The translations under genes and the position numbers were made by a program. DNA of 64,000 nt from Bacteroidales bacterium (GTDB taxonomy: Bacteria; Bacteroidota; Bacteroidia; Bacteroidales; Marinilabiliaceae), in assembly GCA_017417385.1 (NCBI GenBank), contig JAFPZF010000007.1, positions 85,977 through 149,976 of the forward strand, written 5' to 3'. This document shows, in pieces, positions 24,967 through 33,928 of the stretch. The notes below the pieces were generated by a model. The model worked only from the letters and a program-made list of their open reading frames with translations. It did no database searches and was not told where the DNA came from. The stretch's first letter is position 1, and every line of letters starts with the position of its first letter.

Positions 24967-26757
24967 ATGAGGATCAGTCACAAATTATTGCTAGTAATCT
25001 TGCCCACAGTGACGGTAGCGATGGGCGTGATGGGGGCCCTGAATTACCATAGGGCGATTAAAGGGCAGCGTAGCCAGGCGGAGCTATTCCAGGCTGAACT
25101 GTCTGAGAAGACAGTTGGAGAAGTATCGACGAGCATGGTCAACATAGCACGTGAGTTGCAGTGGATAGCAGAACAGCCTGTCGTAGGCACGCTGGACTGG
25201 GATCAGATGTCCGACTACATGGCGAAGCGATTCGAGCAGAGTCGGGACAACTTCTCGCTACTAATGCTCATCAAAACAGACGGCACATATTACGTAGCCG
25301 GGAAGGGCGAGATAAAAGGAGCGAACCTATCGGAGCGCGAGTACTTCCACGAGATCATGTACAACGATGCAGAGTCGGCGATGAGTGACCCAAGCATATC
25401 GAAGTCGACAGGCATCATGAAATACACAGTAGCCGTTCCGGTCAAGGATGCGAATGGCCTTCCGGTAGCATGTCTTGCAGCAAATGTAAGCCTTGAGAGA
25501 TTCTCACGAATAGTAGCGGGACAGGAGAGTGGCGAGGACCGATTCGTCTGGGCGCTGGACAAGCAAGGCACAGTCATAGGGAGTTCGGACCACAACCTAC
25601 TGATGAAATACAACATGAGCGAGAATGCCGACCGCTGTCAGGGCATGAAAGAGATAGTGGATGGCGTCTTAAAAGGCGAGACAGTCAAAGGCTACATGAC
25701 GCTCGAGGACGGGAAGTCGTACTTAACAATGTGTTGTCCGATAAGTGGGACCCCAGGATGGTCGCTGCTCAGTGCAGTATCGGACGACAGCCTAAAGGAG
25801 GCAGCGAACAAGGCGTTGGTGCAGACAATAGTAGTCGTGCTGGTCATGATAGTGATAATAGCATTGCTGACACACATATACATGAGACGTTGGCTGACGC
25901 ATCCGTTGGAGGACCTACAGGAAGTGATAGACAGCATAGCAGACGGCAAGCTAGACTCGAAGATAGCGCACTACAAGAGCAGGGAGCTGACAGACATAGC
26001 CAACACGATGCAGAAGATGTGTGGGCGACTCTCAGACATAGTAAACGAGATACGGAAGGGTGCTGAGATACTGACGCAGAGCAGTCAGCAGGTGAGCGCA
26101 CTATCGGACAACCTATCGGAGGGAGCGACACAGCAGACAGTAAACATCGAGCGGTTGTCGAATTGCATGACGCAGATGTCGGAATACGTCTCGGACAATG
26201 CAGTAAACACAAGGAAGGCGAACGATGCCTTTGCGGCGAGCTATGCGAACTTCTGCGAGCTATCGGAGAGCCTGACGCCACTCTTCGAGAACAACAAGGA
26301 GATAGCGAAGCAGATACTCAAGATAAACGAGATAGCGCGACAGACCAACATATTGTCGCTCAATGCGTCGGTAGAGGCAGCGAGGGCAGGCAAAGCAGGC
26401 ATAAGTTTCTCGATAGTGGCGAGGGAGGTACAGAAGTTGGCACAGGTGAGCCATGATGCAGCGGAGCAGATATCGCAGCTCACAGCGGAGGGAGACCGCA
26501 TCAACAACACGGCAATAGGGAAGATAGACCAGTCGAAGCCAGTCATGGACTCGACGCACAGCGTGATAGAGAAGATCGTCAACGTAAGTGCGGAGCAGAG
26601 CGTCAGTTCGGACACGATGAGCGACTCGCTCGGTCAGATTAGCGGATTTCTCCATCACAATGCGATAGATGCGAAAGTATTGGCGGAGAATGCGTCGACG
26701 CTTGACAGTCAGGCGAAGAAACTGATGCAGACAGTAGCGTTCTTCGTATCGAATTAG
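24967..26757 (+). CDS. Methyl-accepting chemotaxis protein with periplasmic sensor domain
   Basis: A 596-residue receptor: TM1 at about residues 7-27, a dCache-like extracellular sensor to about 280 (containing [20 protein letters not shown] and [13 protein letters not shown]), TM2 ([22 protein letters not shown]), a HAMP domain and a coiled-coil signalling domain. The highly conserved hairpin tip reads [21 protein letters not shown]. Such receptors control CheA kinases. No cheA, cheW or motility gene lies in the window, and most gut Bacteroidales are non-motile, so its output is unclear. A near-perfect terminator follows. The 250-base gap upstream is purine-rich with no recognised feature. 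Confidence 0.92.
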   Translation: MRISHKLLLVILPTVTVAMGVMGALNYHRAIKGQRSQAELFQAELSEKTVGEVSTSMVNIARELQWIAEQPVVGTLDWDQMSDYMAKRFEQSRDNFSLLMLIKTDGTYYVAGKGEIKGANLSEREYFHEIMYNDAESAMSDPSISKSTGIMKYTVAVPVKDANGLPVACLAANVSLERFSRIVAGQESGEDRFVWALDKQGTVIGSSDHNLLMKYNMSENADRCQGMKEIVDGVLKGETVKGYMTLEDGKSYLTMCCPISGTPGWSLLSAVSDDSLKEAANKALVQTIVVVLVMIVIIALLTHIYMRRWLTHPLEDLQEVIDSIADGKLDSKIAHYKSRELTDIANTMQKMCGRLSDIVNEIRKGAEILTQSSQQVSALSDNLSEGATQQTVNIERLSNCMTQMSEYVSDNAVNTRKANDAFAASYANFCELSESLTPLFENNKEIAKQILKINEIARQTNILSLNASVEAARAGKAGISFSIVAREVQKLAQVSHDAAEQISQLTAEGDRINNTAIGKIDQSKPVMDSTHSVIEKIVNVSAEQSVSSDTMSDSLGQISGFLHHNAIDAKVLAENASTLDSQAKKLMQTVAFFVSN

Positions 26758-26785
26758 GAAGAGCGTACGGGACAGAATCATAGAT

Positions 26786-26831
26786 AAACGGTCTTAAAAC
26801 ACCAATTGAGAGGTGTTTTAAGACCGTTTTT
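26786..26831 (+). terminator. Strong terminator after the chemotaxis receptor
   Basis: An 18-bp perfect stem (26786-26803 with 26812-26829) around the loop AATTGAGA, ending in a T run. It is nearly symmetrical and could also act from the other side. Confidence 0.92.
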
Positions 26832-27030
26832 GAATAGAGGAGCAAAAGAGAGAGACAAGAATGAGAGGAAAAGGGAGGAGGTGCAAAAAGAGCAGGCACA
26901 CAGACGCAATCAAATAGCAATCAGGCGATTGGGATGGACGGAAGAGGAAAAAAACGTAGAGGACAGAGGAGGATGAGGGGAAAAAAGAGAAAGAAATTCA
27001 GGTAGAGCAGAAAAAAAGTAGGTATATGTA

Positions 27031-27060
27031 TTGCAGATAAGAAAATAATATCTAATTTTG
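27031..27060 (+). promoter_or_regulatory. Promoter of tRNA-Leu
   Basis: TTG at 27031-27033 and TAATTTTG at 27053-27060, 19-base spacer, 26 bases before the tRNA. Confidence 0.75.
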
Positions 27061-27086
27061 CAGTGCGTTTACGAGACGAGACACTT

Positions 27087-27170
27087 GCCCAAGTGGCGGA
27101 ATTGGTAGACGCGCTAGTTTCAGGGACTAGTTGCAGCAATGTAGTGCAGGTTCGAGTCCTGTCTTGGGCA
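27087..27170 (+). tRNA. tRNA-Leu (anticodon CAG)
   Basis: A class II tRNA: acceptor GCCCAAG/CTTGGGC with discriminator A, anticodon stem CTAGT/ACTAG around TTCAGGG giving CAG, a long variable arm and T-arm GCAGG-TTCGAGT-CCTGT. Confidence 0.95.
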
Positions 27171-27172
27171 CG

Positions 27173-27204
27173 AGGAGAGAAGCGAGAGTTTCTCTCCTAT
27201 TTTT
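27173..27204 (+). terminator. Terminator of tRNA-Leu
   Basis: AGGAGAGAA pairs with TTCTCTCCT and is followed by ATTTTT. Confidence 0.85.
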
Positions 27205-27274
27205 GTGTGTTGTGGAGAAGAGAAAGGAGCGTTGACACATTTAACTACCCTACCCCATTAAGAGTTGACAGATC

Positions 27275-27305
27275 GAAAAAAGGTGACGACTCACGTCGCC
27301 ACCTT
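27275..27305 (-). terminator. Terminator downstream of fabG
   Basis: On the minus strand an interrupted stem (AAGGTG-x-CGAC with GTCG-x-CACCTT, loop of 4) is followed by TTTTTT. It lies 97 bases beyond the fabG stop. A second small hairpin (GGGAGT/ACTCCC, 27325-27339) lies between. Confidence 0.7.
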
Positions 27306-27401
27306 ATCCTAACCTAACCCGTATTGGGAGTAGAACTCCCTAATAACAATACAATTTTAGAGTAAATTTTTGTTATTTGCAAGAGCAAATAAGGCAAAAG
27401 T

Positions 27402-28148
27402 TTACATGTTCATACCGCCGTCGACCTGGATAACCTGGCCAGTGACGTAGCTAGACATATCAGAAGCGAGGAAGAGAGCGACGTCAGCGATATCCTCTGG
27501 GGTGCCGCCACGGTGGAGCGGAATCTTCTCGTACCAACCCTTCTTGACCTCCTCAGAGAGCTGGTCGGTCATAGCGGTGATGATAAAGCCCGGGGCGATA
27601 GCGTTGGCACGGATGCCGCGCTTACCCATCTCCTGAGCGATAGACTTAGCGAGACCGATCATACCAGCCTTAGAAGCCGAGTAGTTGCACTGACCGGCGT
27701 TGCCATGGACACCGACGACGGAGCTCATGTTGATGATGCTACCCTTACGCTGCTTGCTCATAACCGGGATGACAGCGTGGATAAAGTTGAAAGCAGACTT
27801 GAGGTTGACAGTCAGAACGGCGTCCCACTGCTGCTCAGTCATACGCATCATAAGGCCGTCCTTAGTGATACCAGCGTTGTTGACAAGGACGTCGATGCTG
27901 CCGAAGTCAGCTACGATCTGCTCGACGACGGAGTGTGTCTGTTCGAAGTCGGCGGCGTTGCTAGCGTAACCCTTGACCTTGACGCCGAGCGCCTCGATTT
28001 CCTTCTGCGTCTCGAGAGCGGCGTCGTTGATAACGAGGTCGGTGAAGGCGATGTTAGCGCCCTCGCTAGCGAAGCGGAGAGCGAGAGCCTTGCCGATTCC
28101 GCGGGCAGCACCCGTGACAAGTGCCGTTTTTCCATCCAATAAACCCAT
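27402..28148 (-). CDS. fabG: 3-oxoacyl-[acyl-carrier-protein] reductase
   Basis: A 248-residue NADPH-dependent SDR enzyme of fatty-acid elongation. It has the TGAARGIG cofactor loop at residues 12-19, NNAG in the VLVNNAGITKDG block, the catalytic Ser in INMSSVVG, Tyr-x-x-x-Lys in YSASKAG and the C-terminal SSYVTGQVIQVDGGMNM typical of FabG. It is cytoplasmic and tetrameric in the family. The gene is transcribed alone from a promoter divergent to the acyltransferase gene, so both lipid genes share a short control region. Confidence 0.96.
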   Translation of the reverse strand: MGLLDGKTALVTGAARGIGKALALRFASEGANIAFTDLVINDAALETQKEIEALGVKVKGYASNAADFEQTHSVVEQIVADFGSIDVLVNNAGITKDGLMMRMTEQQWDAVLTVNLKSAFNFIHAVIPVMSKQRKGSIINMSSVVGVHGNAGQCNYSASKAGMIGLAKSIAQEMGKRGIRANAIAPGFIITAMTDQLSEEVKKGWYEKIPLHRGGTPEDIADVALFLASDMSSYVTGQVIQVDGGMNM

Positions 28149-28189
28149 ATTTCTATCTATTTTTAAGTTAGAATTTCAATTTTCAAGTG

Positions 28190-28216
28190 CAAAAATAGCA
28201 AATAGTCGTATATTTG
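28190..28216. promoter_or_regulatory. Divergent promoter region of fabG and the acyltransferase gene
   Basis: Minus-strand TATTTTTG (28197-28190) points to fabG, 42 bases away. Plus-strand TATATTTG (28209-28216) points to the acyltransferase, 32 bases away. The two -7 elements are only 11 bases apart, so only one polymerase can probably occupy the region at a time. Confidence 0.65.
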
Positions 28217-28247
28217 CGGTCTTAGAAACGGAACAAATCATCGATAA

Positions 28248-29459
28248 ATGGCAACAGAGGTCAGTAAAAGTGACAAAAACAGTCCTGAGAGCACATCGAA
28301 AGAGGTGCTAGACGGGGTTGTCGGGTACGATTTCTCAGACATTCGTCCGTTCCATGACGAGGAGGTGAGAGGTGTGATAGAGGAGTTGTGCAAGGTTCCC
28401 TATTTCTTAGGGTTACTAAACAAGATATTCCCATCGGTGCCACGCGAGCAGATAGTGGCGAAACTGAAGCGAGTCAATACGATAAAAGAGTTCCAGGAGG
28501 GGTTCATAATACCATTCCTGACGAATCTGGCAGGCACGACGACAGACGGCATAACGGCGAGCGGGACGGAGCACCTTGACCCGGCTGGAGGTTACCTATT
28601 CTTATCTAACCACAGGGACATCATATTGGACTCGGCATTCATGAATGTCAAGCTAAACGAGGTAGGACTGACGACGACAGAGATAGCGATAGGCGACAAT
28701 CTCTTGATATACGACTGGATAACCGACCTAGTGAAGCTGAACAAGTCGTTCGTCGTCAAGAGGGGACTACCGGGACGTCAGCAGATGGTGGCGTCTGAGA
28801 ACCTATCGGCATACATAAGGGACAGCATCGTTAACAGGCACCAGAACATCTGGCTGGCGCAGAGAGAGGGGCGAGCGAAGGATGGAGACGACAGGACTCA
28901 GACGAGCGTCCTAAAGATGCTTAACTTGACGGGCAGTGGGAGCACGATAGACAAGTTCAGGGATCTCAACATAGTCCCGGTGTCGATAACGTATGAGTAT
29001 GACCCGTGTGACTACCTTAAGGCGTATCAGTATCAGCTAAAGAGGGACAATGCGGACTACCACAAGAGCAAGAGCGAGGACCTGATGCACATGTCGACGG
29101 GGCTATACGGGCGCAAGGGACATGTACACTTTGCATTTGGAGAGCCGATCAATCCGATGCTGGGACAGATAGCGGAGTTGAATCGCAATGCGCAGATAAC
29201 GCTCATCTCGGAGATGATAGACCGCCAGATACACTTGAACTACGTATTGTGGCCATGCAACTACATAGCATACGACGAGTTCCTGAACACGAACAAGTAT
29301 GCGGACAGGTATGAAGAGAGCCAGAAGGCGGAGTTCAACGAGTACATAGACGAGCACATCCACAGGCTGGACGGTTGTGACGAAGAGTTTGTCAGGAGGG
29401 AGATTCTGAGGGGCTATGCAAACCCGCTCATCAACCAGGAGAAGGCCATAGAAGGGTAA
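28248..29459 (+). CDS. 1-acylglycerol-3-phosphate acyltransferase-like protein (PlsC superfamily)
   Basis: A 403-residue acyltransferase. The catalytic block is LFLSNHRDIILDSAF (around residue 120), corresponding to the H-x4-D motif of glycerolipid acyltransferases but with one extra residue between His and Asp. A second conserved block, WLAQREGRAKDGDD, corresponds to the FPEGT substrate-binding segment. No signal peptide is present; it should act at the cytoplasmic face of the inner membrane in phospholipid or ornithine-lipid synthesis. Bacteroidales carry this long form in addition to standard plsC. A terminator follows 25 bases after the stop. Confidence 0.82.
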   Translation: MATEVSKSDKNSPESTSKEVLDGVVGYDFSDIRPFHDEEVRGVIEELCKVPYFLGLLNKIFPSVPREQIVAKLKRVNTIKEFQEGFIIPFLTNLAGTTTDGITASGTEHLDPAGGYLFLSNHRDIILDSAFMNVKLNEVGLTTTEIAIGDNLLIYDWITDLVKLNKSFVVKRGLPGRQQMVASENLSAYIRDSIVNRHQNIWLAQREGRAKDGDDRTQTSVLKMLNLTGSGSTIDKFRDLNIVPVSITYEYDPCDYLKAYQYQLKRDNADYHKSKSEDLMHMSTGLYGRKGHVHFAFGEPINPMLGQIAELNRNAQITLISEMIDRQIHLNYVLWPCNYIAYDEFLNTNKYADRYEESQKAEFNEYIDEHIHRLDGCDEEFVRREILRGYANPLINQEKAIEG

Positions 29460-29483
29460 GGAGAAGCAAAAGAAAGAGCATAT

Positions 29484-29516
29484 AGGCTGTCGGGCGGTTG
29501 TCTGACAGCCTTTTTT
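29484..29516 (+). terminator. Terminator of the acyltransferase gene
   Basis: AGGCTGTC pairs with GACAGCCT and runs into TTTTTT. Confidence 0.88.
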
Positions 29517-29569
29517 AGTACCAATATGGAGCAGAGTGAGTGGAGGGAAGCATATAAAGGAGAACGCCC

Positions 29570-29579
29570 CCCCTACCCT
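29570..29579 (+). repeat. Dispersed motif CCCCTACCCT, copy 4
   Basis: Exact copy in the gap between the acyltransferase gene and tRNA-Gly. Confidence 0.5.
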
Positions 29580-29617
29580 ATTAGAAGAGCAAGAAGAGTC
29601 GCATAGAGGGAGGAGAC

Positions 29618-29662
29618 TTAACATAAGAGGGAAGTGCACTAATACAGGGCTAATCCGAGGGG
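29618..29662 (+). repeat. Dispersed TCTAATACA/GCTAACC intergenic repeat, full copy
   Basis: Begins TTAACATAAGAGGGA and continues CTAATACAGGGCTAATCC. It aligns with 18271-18313 over its whole length. Confidence 0.55.
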
Positions 29663-29715
29663 CGTAAAAAGAGAAGAGGGAGGAAGAAAAAAATAAAAAA
29701 AGTCGGGGAAAGCTA

Positions 29716-29744
29716 TTGTGGGAAAGAAAAAAGGTGTAATTTTG
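29716..29744 (+). promoter_or_regulatory. Promoter of tRNA-Gly
   Basis: TTG at 29716-29718, TAATTTTG at 29737-29744, 18-base spacer, 17 bases before the tRNA. Confidence 0.7.
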
Positions 29745-29761
29745 CAGTGCGAAAGCGAGAT

Positions 29762-29834
29762 GCGGTAGTAGCTCAGTTGGTAGAGCATTGGCTTCCCAAG
29801 CCGAGGGTCGCGGGTTCGAGTCCCGTCTACCGCT
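29762..29834 (+). tRNA. tRNA-Gly (anticodon CCC)
   Basis: Acceptor GCGGTAG/CTACCGC, D-arm GCTCAGTTGGTAGAGC, anticodon loop TTCCCAA giving CCC, T-arm GCGGG-TTCGAGT-CCCGT. Confidence 0.95.
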
Positions 29835-30027
29835 CAAGAAGAAACAAGAAACGAATAGACAACGGAGAGTATTGAAAGAGAAACCAGAGATGCGTGAGGG
29901 CGTAAAAGTATAGCTCGGGCATAAGGTTAGAGAGTTTGAAGTCGAGGGGGGCAAAGAGAGAGTGTGCGAGTCGAAACGAGATGAAGAGAAAGAAAGAATT
30001 CCACAAGAACATAATTAACAGATTGCA

Positions 30028-31131
30028 GTGAGACTGATAGCAAAGACTTTGCTTGGTGCAGAGCAGTTATTGGCAAACGAGTTGCAGGAGCTAGGTGCAA
30101 CCGAGATTGCGACAGAGCGGAGAGCTGTGACGTGCACGGCAGACAAGGAGACGCTGTATAGGATATGCTACACGTCGCGCATAGCGATGCGAGTAATGGT
30201 AAAGATAGCGGAGTTTGCTGCGGAGAACGAGGACGAGGTGTACGAGGAGGTCAAGAAGATAGGCTGGCACGAGCTCATCGGCAAGGGCAAGAGCTTGTAT
30301 ATCGACCATGTATCGTTCAGCTCAAAGATGAGCGAGTCTGGCTATATAGCGGAGAAGGTTGCGGACGGCATCATAGACGAGATGATGAACGCAGAGGGTC
30401 GTCAGCCGCGATTTGCGTCGGACGGACCGGACATCATGCTCAACGTCCATGCTACGGACGAGCGAGTAACAGTCTCGATGGATGCCGTAGGAGCGCCGTT
30501 GAGCTACAGAGGATACAGGGACGAGACGATAGACGCTGCTACGAACGAAGTATTGTCGGCTATACTCGTCGATCTGTCTGGCTGGACGCCGAAGCAGGCA
30601 CTGGTAGACCCGATGTGTGGAGCAGGCACAATCTGCATAGAGGCGGCGATGAAGGCGAAGCACATACCGGCTGCGAAGTATAGGAGGTATGCGTTCGGAT
30701 TCGAGAGCTTCAGTGACTTCGATGCGGAGTTGTGGAACAAGGTACGCGAGGAGGCAGACAGCAAGATCAGCAACATCAGGCTGAACATCGTCGGCAGTGA
30801 CGTAGATACCGATGCCACAGACCTGGCGAAGACGACGACACTCGAGATGAAGTTGACTCAGGAGATAAGGATCTCGAGGAAGAGCATCAAGGAGCAGCAG
30901 AGAATGACGCAGGAGGGCGTGATAGTCACATGTCCGCCGTCGACGGAGGAGGAGACGAGGCATGGACTCGTAGACTTCTACAAGGAGATGACGTATCACC
31001 TGTCTCACAACTTCCCAGACTACGACGTCTGGATATACAGTCCGGCGAAGGATGCGATGGACGAGATAGACTTCACGGAGGAGAAGACTATAGAGGTACA
31101 CGACGGCGTCTTGAAGCTGTATCCATTCTAA
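30028..31131 (+). CDS. THUMP-domain RNA methyltransferase-like protein (RlmL/TrmN family) with altered motif IV
   Basis: A 367-residue protein starting at GTG (30028), where family homology begins immediately. Residues 1-165 form the ferredoxin-like/THUMP RNA-binding part (ending YRGYRDETIDAATNEVLSA). Residues about 190-367 form a Rossmann SAM methyltransferase with motif I VDPMCGAGTICIEAA and motif II NIVGSDVDTDA. The catalytic motif IV, normally (N/D)PP(Y/F), reads CPPS within VIVTCPPSTEEE, so the residue that positions the target base is lost. It may be a degenerate N2-guanine methyltransferase or may have kept only RNA binding. It follows tRNA-Gly by about 190 bases and is closed by a strong terminator. 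Confidence 0.82.
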   Translation: MRLIAKTLLGAEQLLANELQELGATEIATERRAVTCTADKETLYRICYTSRIAMRVMVKIAEFAAENEDEVYEEVKKIGWHELIGKGKSLYIDHVSFSSKMSESGYIAEKVADGIIDEMMNAEGRQPRFASDGPDIMLNVHATDERVTVSMDAVGAPLSYRGYRDETIDAATNEVLSAILVDLSGWTPKQALVDPMCGAGTICIEAAMKAKHIPAAKYRRYAFGFESFSDFDAELWNKVREEADSKISNIRLNIVGSDVDTDATDLAKTTTLEMKLTQEIRISRKSIKEQQRMTQEGVIVTCPPSTEEETRHGLVDFYKEMTYHLSHNFPDYDVWIYSPAKDAMDEIDFTEEKTIEVHDGVLKLYPF

Positions 31132-31156
31132 GAGACACACTACGTATGATCATATA

Positions 31157-31183
31157 GGGCGGGCGAAGAGACCCGCCCATTTT
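31157..31183 (+). terminator. Terminator of the THUMP methyltransferase-like gene
   Basis: GGGCGGG pairs with CCCGCCC (loop of 8) followed by ATTTTT. Confidence 0.9.
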
Positions 31184-31270
31184 TGTAGACAACAGACGGA
31201 TTGACAGCGAGAAAGGGAGTCTGAACAAAGAGGGAGAAGAAGGAAAAGCGAAAAAAAGTGCGCCAGAAGT

Positions 31271-31300
31271 TTGGAAATTAGAAATAAGTGCGTAACTTTG
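31271..31300 (+). promoter_or_regulatory. Promoter of tRNA-Ser
   Basis: TTG at 31271-31273 and TAACTTTG at 31293-31300, 19-base spacer. Confidence 0.75.
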
Positions 31301-31313
31301 CACTCGGAAATGA

Positions 31314-31398
31314 GGAGAGATGGCAGAGTGGTCGATTGCACCTGTCTTGAAAACAGGCGTACAGCGATGTACCCGGGGTTCGAATCCCTGTCTCTCCG
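31314..31398 (+). tRNA. tRNA-Ser (anticodon TGA)
   Basis: Class II tRNA with acceptor GGAGAGA/TCTCTCC and discriminator G, anticodon stem CCTGT/ACAGG around CTTGAAA giving TGA, a long variable arm (CGTACAGCGATGTACC region) and a standard T-arm. Confidence 0.95.
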
Positions 31399-31422
31399 CA
31401 CTTAGAGATAATAAAAAGTTGG

Positions 31423-31456
31423 GTGGAGCTTGGCTATGTCAAGTTCCACTTTTTTA
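31423..31456 (+). terminator. Terminator between tRNA-Ser and the YgiQ gene
   Basis: GTGGAGCTTG pairs with CAAGTTCCAC and is followed by six Ts. The U tract ends about 11 bases before the next start codon, and no separate promoter is visible in between. Confidence 0.85.
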
Positions 31457-31466
31457 TGTTAGGATA

Positions 31467-33512
31467 ATGACAATAAGGAACGTCCATACAGAGAGCAAGC
31501 ATCAAGACAAGGAGACGAAGGAGCGGAAGGACCTGACGCTGTGGCTACCTACGACGCCGAAGGAGGCGCAACTGCGAGGCTGGACAGAGATGGACGTCGT
31601 ATTGTTCAGTGGGGACGCATACGTAGATCATCCGTCGTTTGGGGCGGCCGTGATAGGGCGCGTACTCGAGGACTGCGGGCTGAAAGTCGCGATAGTGCCA
31701 CAGCCGAACTGGAGGGATGACCTCAGGGACTTCAAGAAGTTCGGAGCGCCGAAGTATTTCTTCGGGATATCGCCAGGGGCCATGGACTCGATGGTCAACC
31801 ACTACACAGCATCGCGCAGGAAGAGACATGACGACGCGTTCACGCCAGGCGGAGAGGCCGGGAGACGACCGGACATGCCGTCGATAGTCTATACAAAGAT
31901 ACTCAAAGAACTATTTCCTGACACACCAGTGCTACTCGGAGGAATCGAGGCGAGCTTGAGGAGACTGACGCATTACGACTACTGGGAGGACAGGATGCGG
32001 CCGAGCATACTGTGCGAGAGCGGGGCGGACATGCTCGTGTATGGCATGGGGGAGAACCCGCTGAAGGAGATAGCAGGACTCCTCCAGAAGGGAGTCCCAT
32101 TCACGTCGCTCAAGACAGTACCCCAGACAGCGTTCGTCATAGACGGTGAGGAGCCACTCCCAAAGAGGAAAGACTGGGAGACCGTGTACCTCCACAGCCA
32201 TGAAGAGAGCCTCAGGGACGGGAAGGCATGTGCGGCAGACTTCAGGATAATAGAGGAAGAGAGCAACAAATGGTATGCACGGAGGATAGTGCAGAGAGTC
32301 GGGGACAAGCAAGTCGTCGTCAACCCGCAATATGAGCCAATGACGCAGGCCGAGGTAGACTACTCGTTTGACCTCCCATACACAAGACTCCCTCACCCGA
32401 GGTATGACAACCGGGGACCGATACCAGCATACGAGATGATAAAAGACTCTGTGTGCCTCCACAGGGGGTGCTTCGGGGGGTGCAGCTACTGCACAATCTC
32501 GGCACACCAGGGAAAGTTCATAGCGTCGAGGTCTGAGGAGTCCATAATGAGGGAAGTCGAGAAGCTCGTCAAGATGCCAGGATTCCACGGGAACATATCG
32601 GACCTCGGTGGACCGTCGGCGAACATGTATGGGATGAGGGGACGGGACGAGACGCTCTGCAAGAAGTGCAAGCGACCGAGCTGCATATTCCCGAACATCT
32701 GCAAGAACATGAACACCGACCATAGCCGCCTGACAGCGCTATACAGGAAAGTCGATGCCGTCCCGGGCGTCAAGCACTCGTACATAGGCAGCGGGGTCAG
32801 ATATGACATGCTGCTGAACGACGAGGCGACAGAGGCGGAGAAACGGAGCCACAGGGAGTATGCCGAGGAACTGATAACGAAGCACGTCAGCGGGAGACTA
32901 AAAGTAGCGCCGGAGCACACGAGCGACGCCGTATTGAAGCTGATGAGGAAGCCGTCGTTCAAGTTGTTCTACAGATTCAAGAAACTATTCGAGGAGATCA
33001 ACAAGAAGCACGGGATGCGTCAGCAGATAATACCGTACTTCATATCGAGCCATCCAGGGTGCAGACCGGAGGACATGGCAGAGCTGGCGGCGGAGACACA
33101 CGACCTCGACTTCCACCTCGAGCAGGTCCAGGACTTCACGCCGACGCCTATGACAGTCTCGACGACAATGTACTCGACCGGGTATCATCCGTACACAGAG
33201 GAGAAGGAGTACACCGCAATAGACCCGAAGGAGAAAGAGAGACAAAGAATGTTCTTTTTCTGGTACAAGCCAGAGATGAGGAGAACAATCAGCGAGGAGC
33301 TAAGGCGAATAGGCAGGTCGGACCTCATAGAGAGACTATTCGGAAGTCAGAAGAGCCATCAGGGGCAGACACCCCCACCCCATTGGCAGCCGATGCAGAC
33401 AAAGATGCAGACAAAGGGAGGGAAGCCGCAGTACGCCACAGACAAGACAGACAGGGGAGACAAAGACAAAGGAAAACAGTATTTGAAAGGAAAAACGAGA
33501 AAACATCGCTAA
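31467..33512 (+). CDS. YgiQ-family radical SAM protein
   Basis: A 681-residue protein. The start at 31467 (MTIRNVHTESK) is chosen because the longer frame would read through tRNA-Ser. An N-terminal B12-binding-like domain (WTEMDVVLFSGDAYVDHPSFG) precedes the radical SAM core with the [4Fe-4S] cysteines Cys335, Cys339 and Cys342 in GCFGGCSYC. A C-terminal family-specific region follows (PEHTSDAVLKLMRKPS, HPGCRPEDMAELA, QVQDFTPTPMT), with a basic tail. The reaction is unknown; homologues are cytosolic and widely conserved. Expression must either read through the tRNA terminator or use an unseen promoter. Confidence 0.93.
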   Translation: MTIRNVHTESKHQDKETKERKDLTLWLPTTPKEAQLRGWTEMDVVLFSGDAYVDHPSFGAAVIGRVLEDCGLKVAIVPQPNWRDDLRDFKKFGAPKYFFGISPGAMDSMVNHYTASRRKRHDDAFTPGGEAGRRPDMPSIVYTKILKELFPDTPVLLGGIEASLRRLTHYDYWEDRMRPSILCESGADMLVYGMGENPLKEIAGLLQKGVPFTSLKTVPQTAFVIDGEEPLPKRKDWETVYLHSHEESLRDGKACAADFRIIEEESNKWYARRIVQRVGDKQVVVNPQYEPMTQAEVDYSFDLPYTRLPHPRYDNRGPIPAYEMIKDSVCLHRGCFGGCSYCTISAHQGKFIASRSEESIMREVEKLVKMPGFHGNISDLGGPSANMYGMRGRDETLCKKCKRPSCIFPNICKNMNTDHSRLTALYRKVDAVPGVKHSYIGSGVRYDMLLNDEATEAEKRSHREYAEELITKHVSGRLKVAPEHTSDAVLKLMRKPSFKLFYRFKKLFEEINKKHGMRQQIIPYFISSHPGCRPEDMAELAAETHDLDFHLEQVQDFTPTPMTVSTTMYSTGYHPYTEEKEYTAIDPKEKERQRMFFFWYKPEMRRTISEELRRIGRSDLIERLFGSQKSHQGQTPPPHWQPMQTKMQTKGGKPQYATDKTDRGDKDKGKQYLKGKTRKHR

Positions 33513-33559
33513 ATTTGCGAGAGAGGAAACAATAAAACAAGACATTAAAGAGACAGGTC

Positions 33560-33928
33560 ATGATAGTAATATTCGTCTTAATACTCATGCTGGTCGTCAT
33601 CTTTGCAGTACAGAACACTGCGCCGGTGACCATGCATTTCCTTGCCATGGACTTCCACCTGCCGATGGCGATACCTATGGTCATGATGCTACTACTCGGG
33701 CTGATACTCGGCCTCTTGTACTACCTCGTCAGGGACTTCAGTGCGAGGAGACAGAGCAAGAAAGCCGTGCAGGAGGCAGAGGCGCGGGCGAACAAGGCAG
33801 AGATGGAGCGCAAGCTGATAGAGCGCCAGATGGCGGAGAACGAAGCCATGAGGCGAGGAAGAGTCGGAGCAGACGGGCGTGCAGACATCGAAGCAGAGAC
33901 ACCTGCAGAGGAGCGAGATGACAGATAG
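33560..33928 (+). CDS. LapA/DUF1049-domain membrane protein
   Basis: A 122-residue protein: TM1 (VIFVLILMLVVIFAVQNTAPVTMHF, with the family FAVQN motif), TM2 (IPMVMMLLLGLILGLLYYL), then a charged cytoplasmic coiled coil of about 60 residues. LapA-type proteins cooperate in lipopolysaccharide assembly in enterobacteria; in Bacteroidota the role is unproven. Its end overlaps the start of the WbqC gene by 11 bases, so the two are translationally linked. Confidence 0.82.
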   Translation: MIVIFVLILMLVVIFAVQNTAPVTMHFLAMDFHLPMAIPMVMMLLLGLILGLLYYLVRDFSARRQSKKAVQEAEARANKAEMERKLIERQMAENEAMRRGRVGADGRADIEAETPAEERDDR

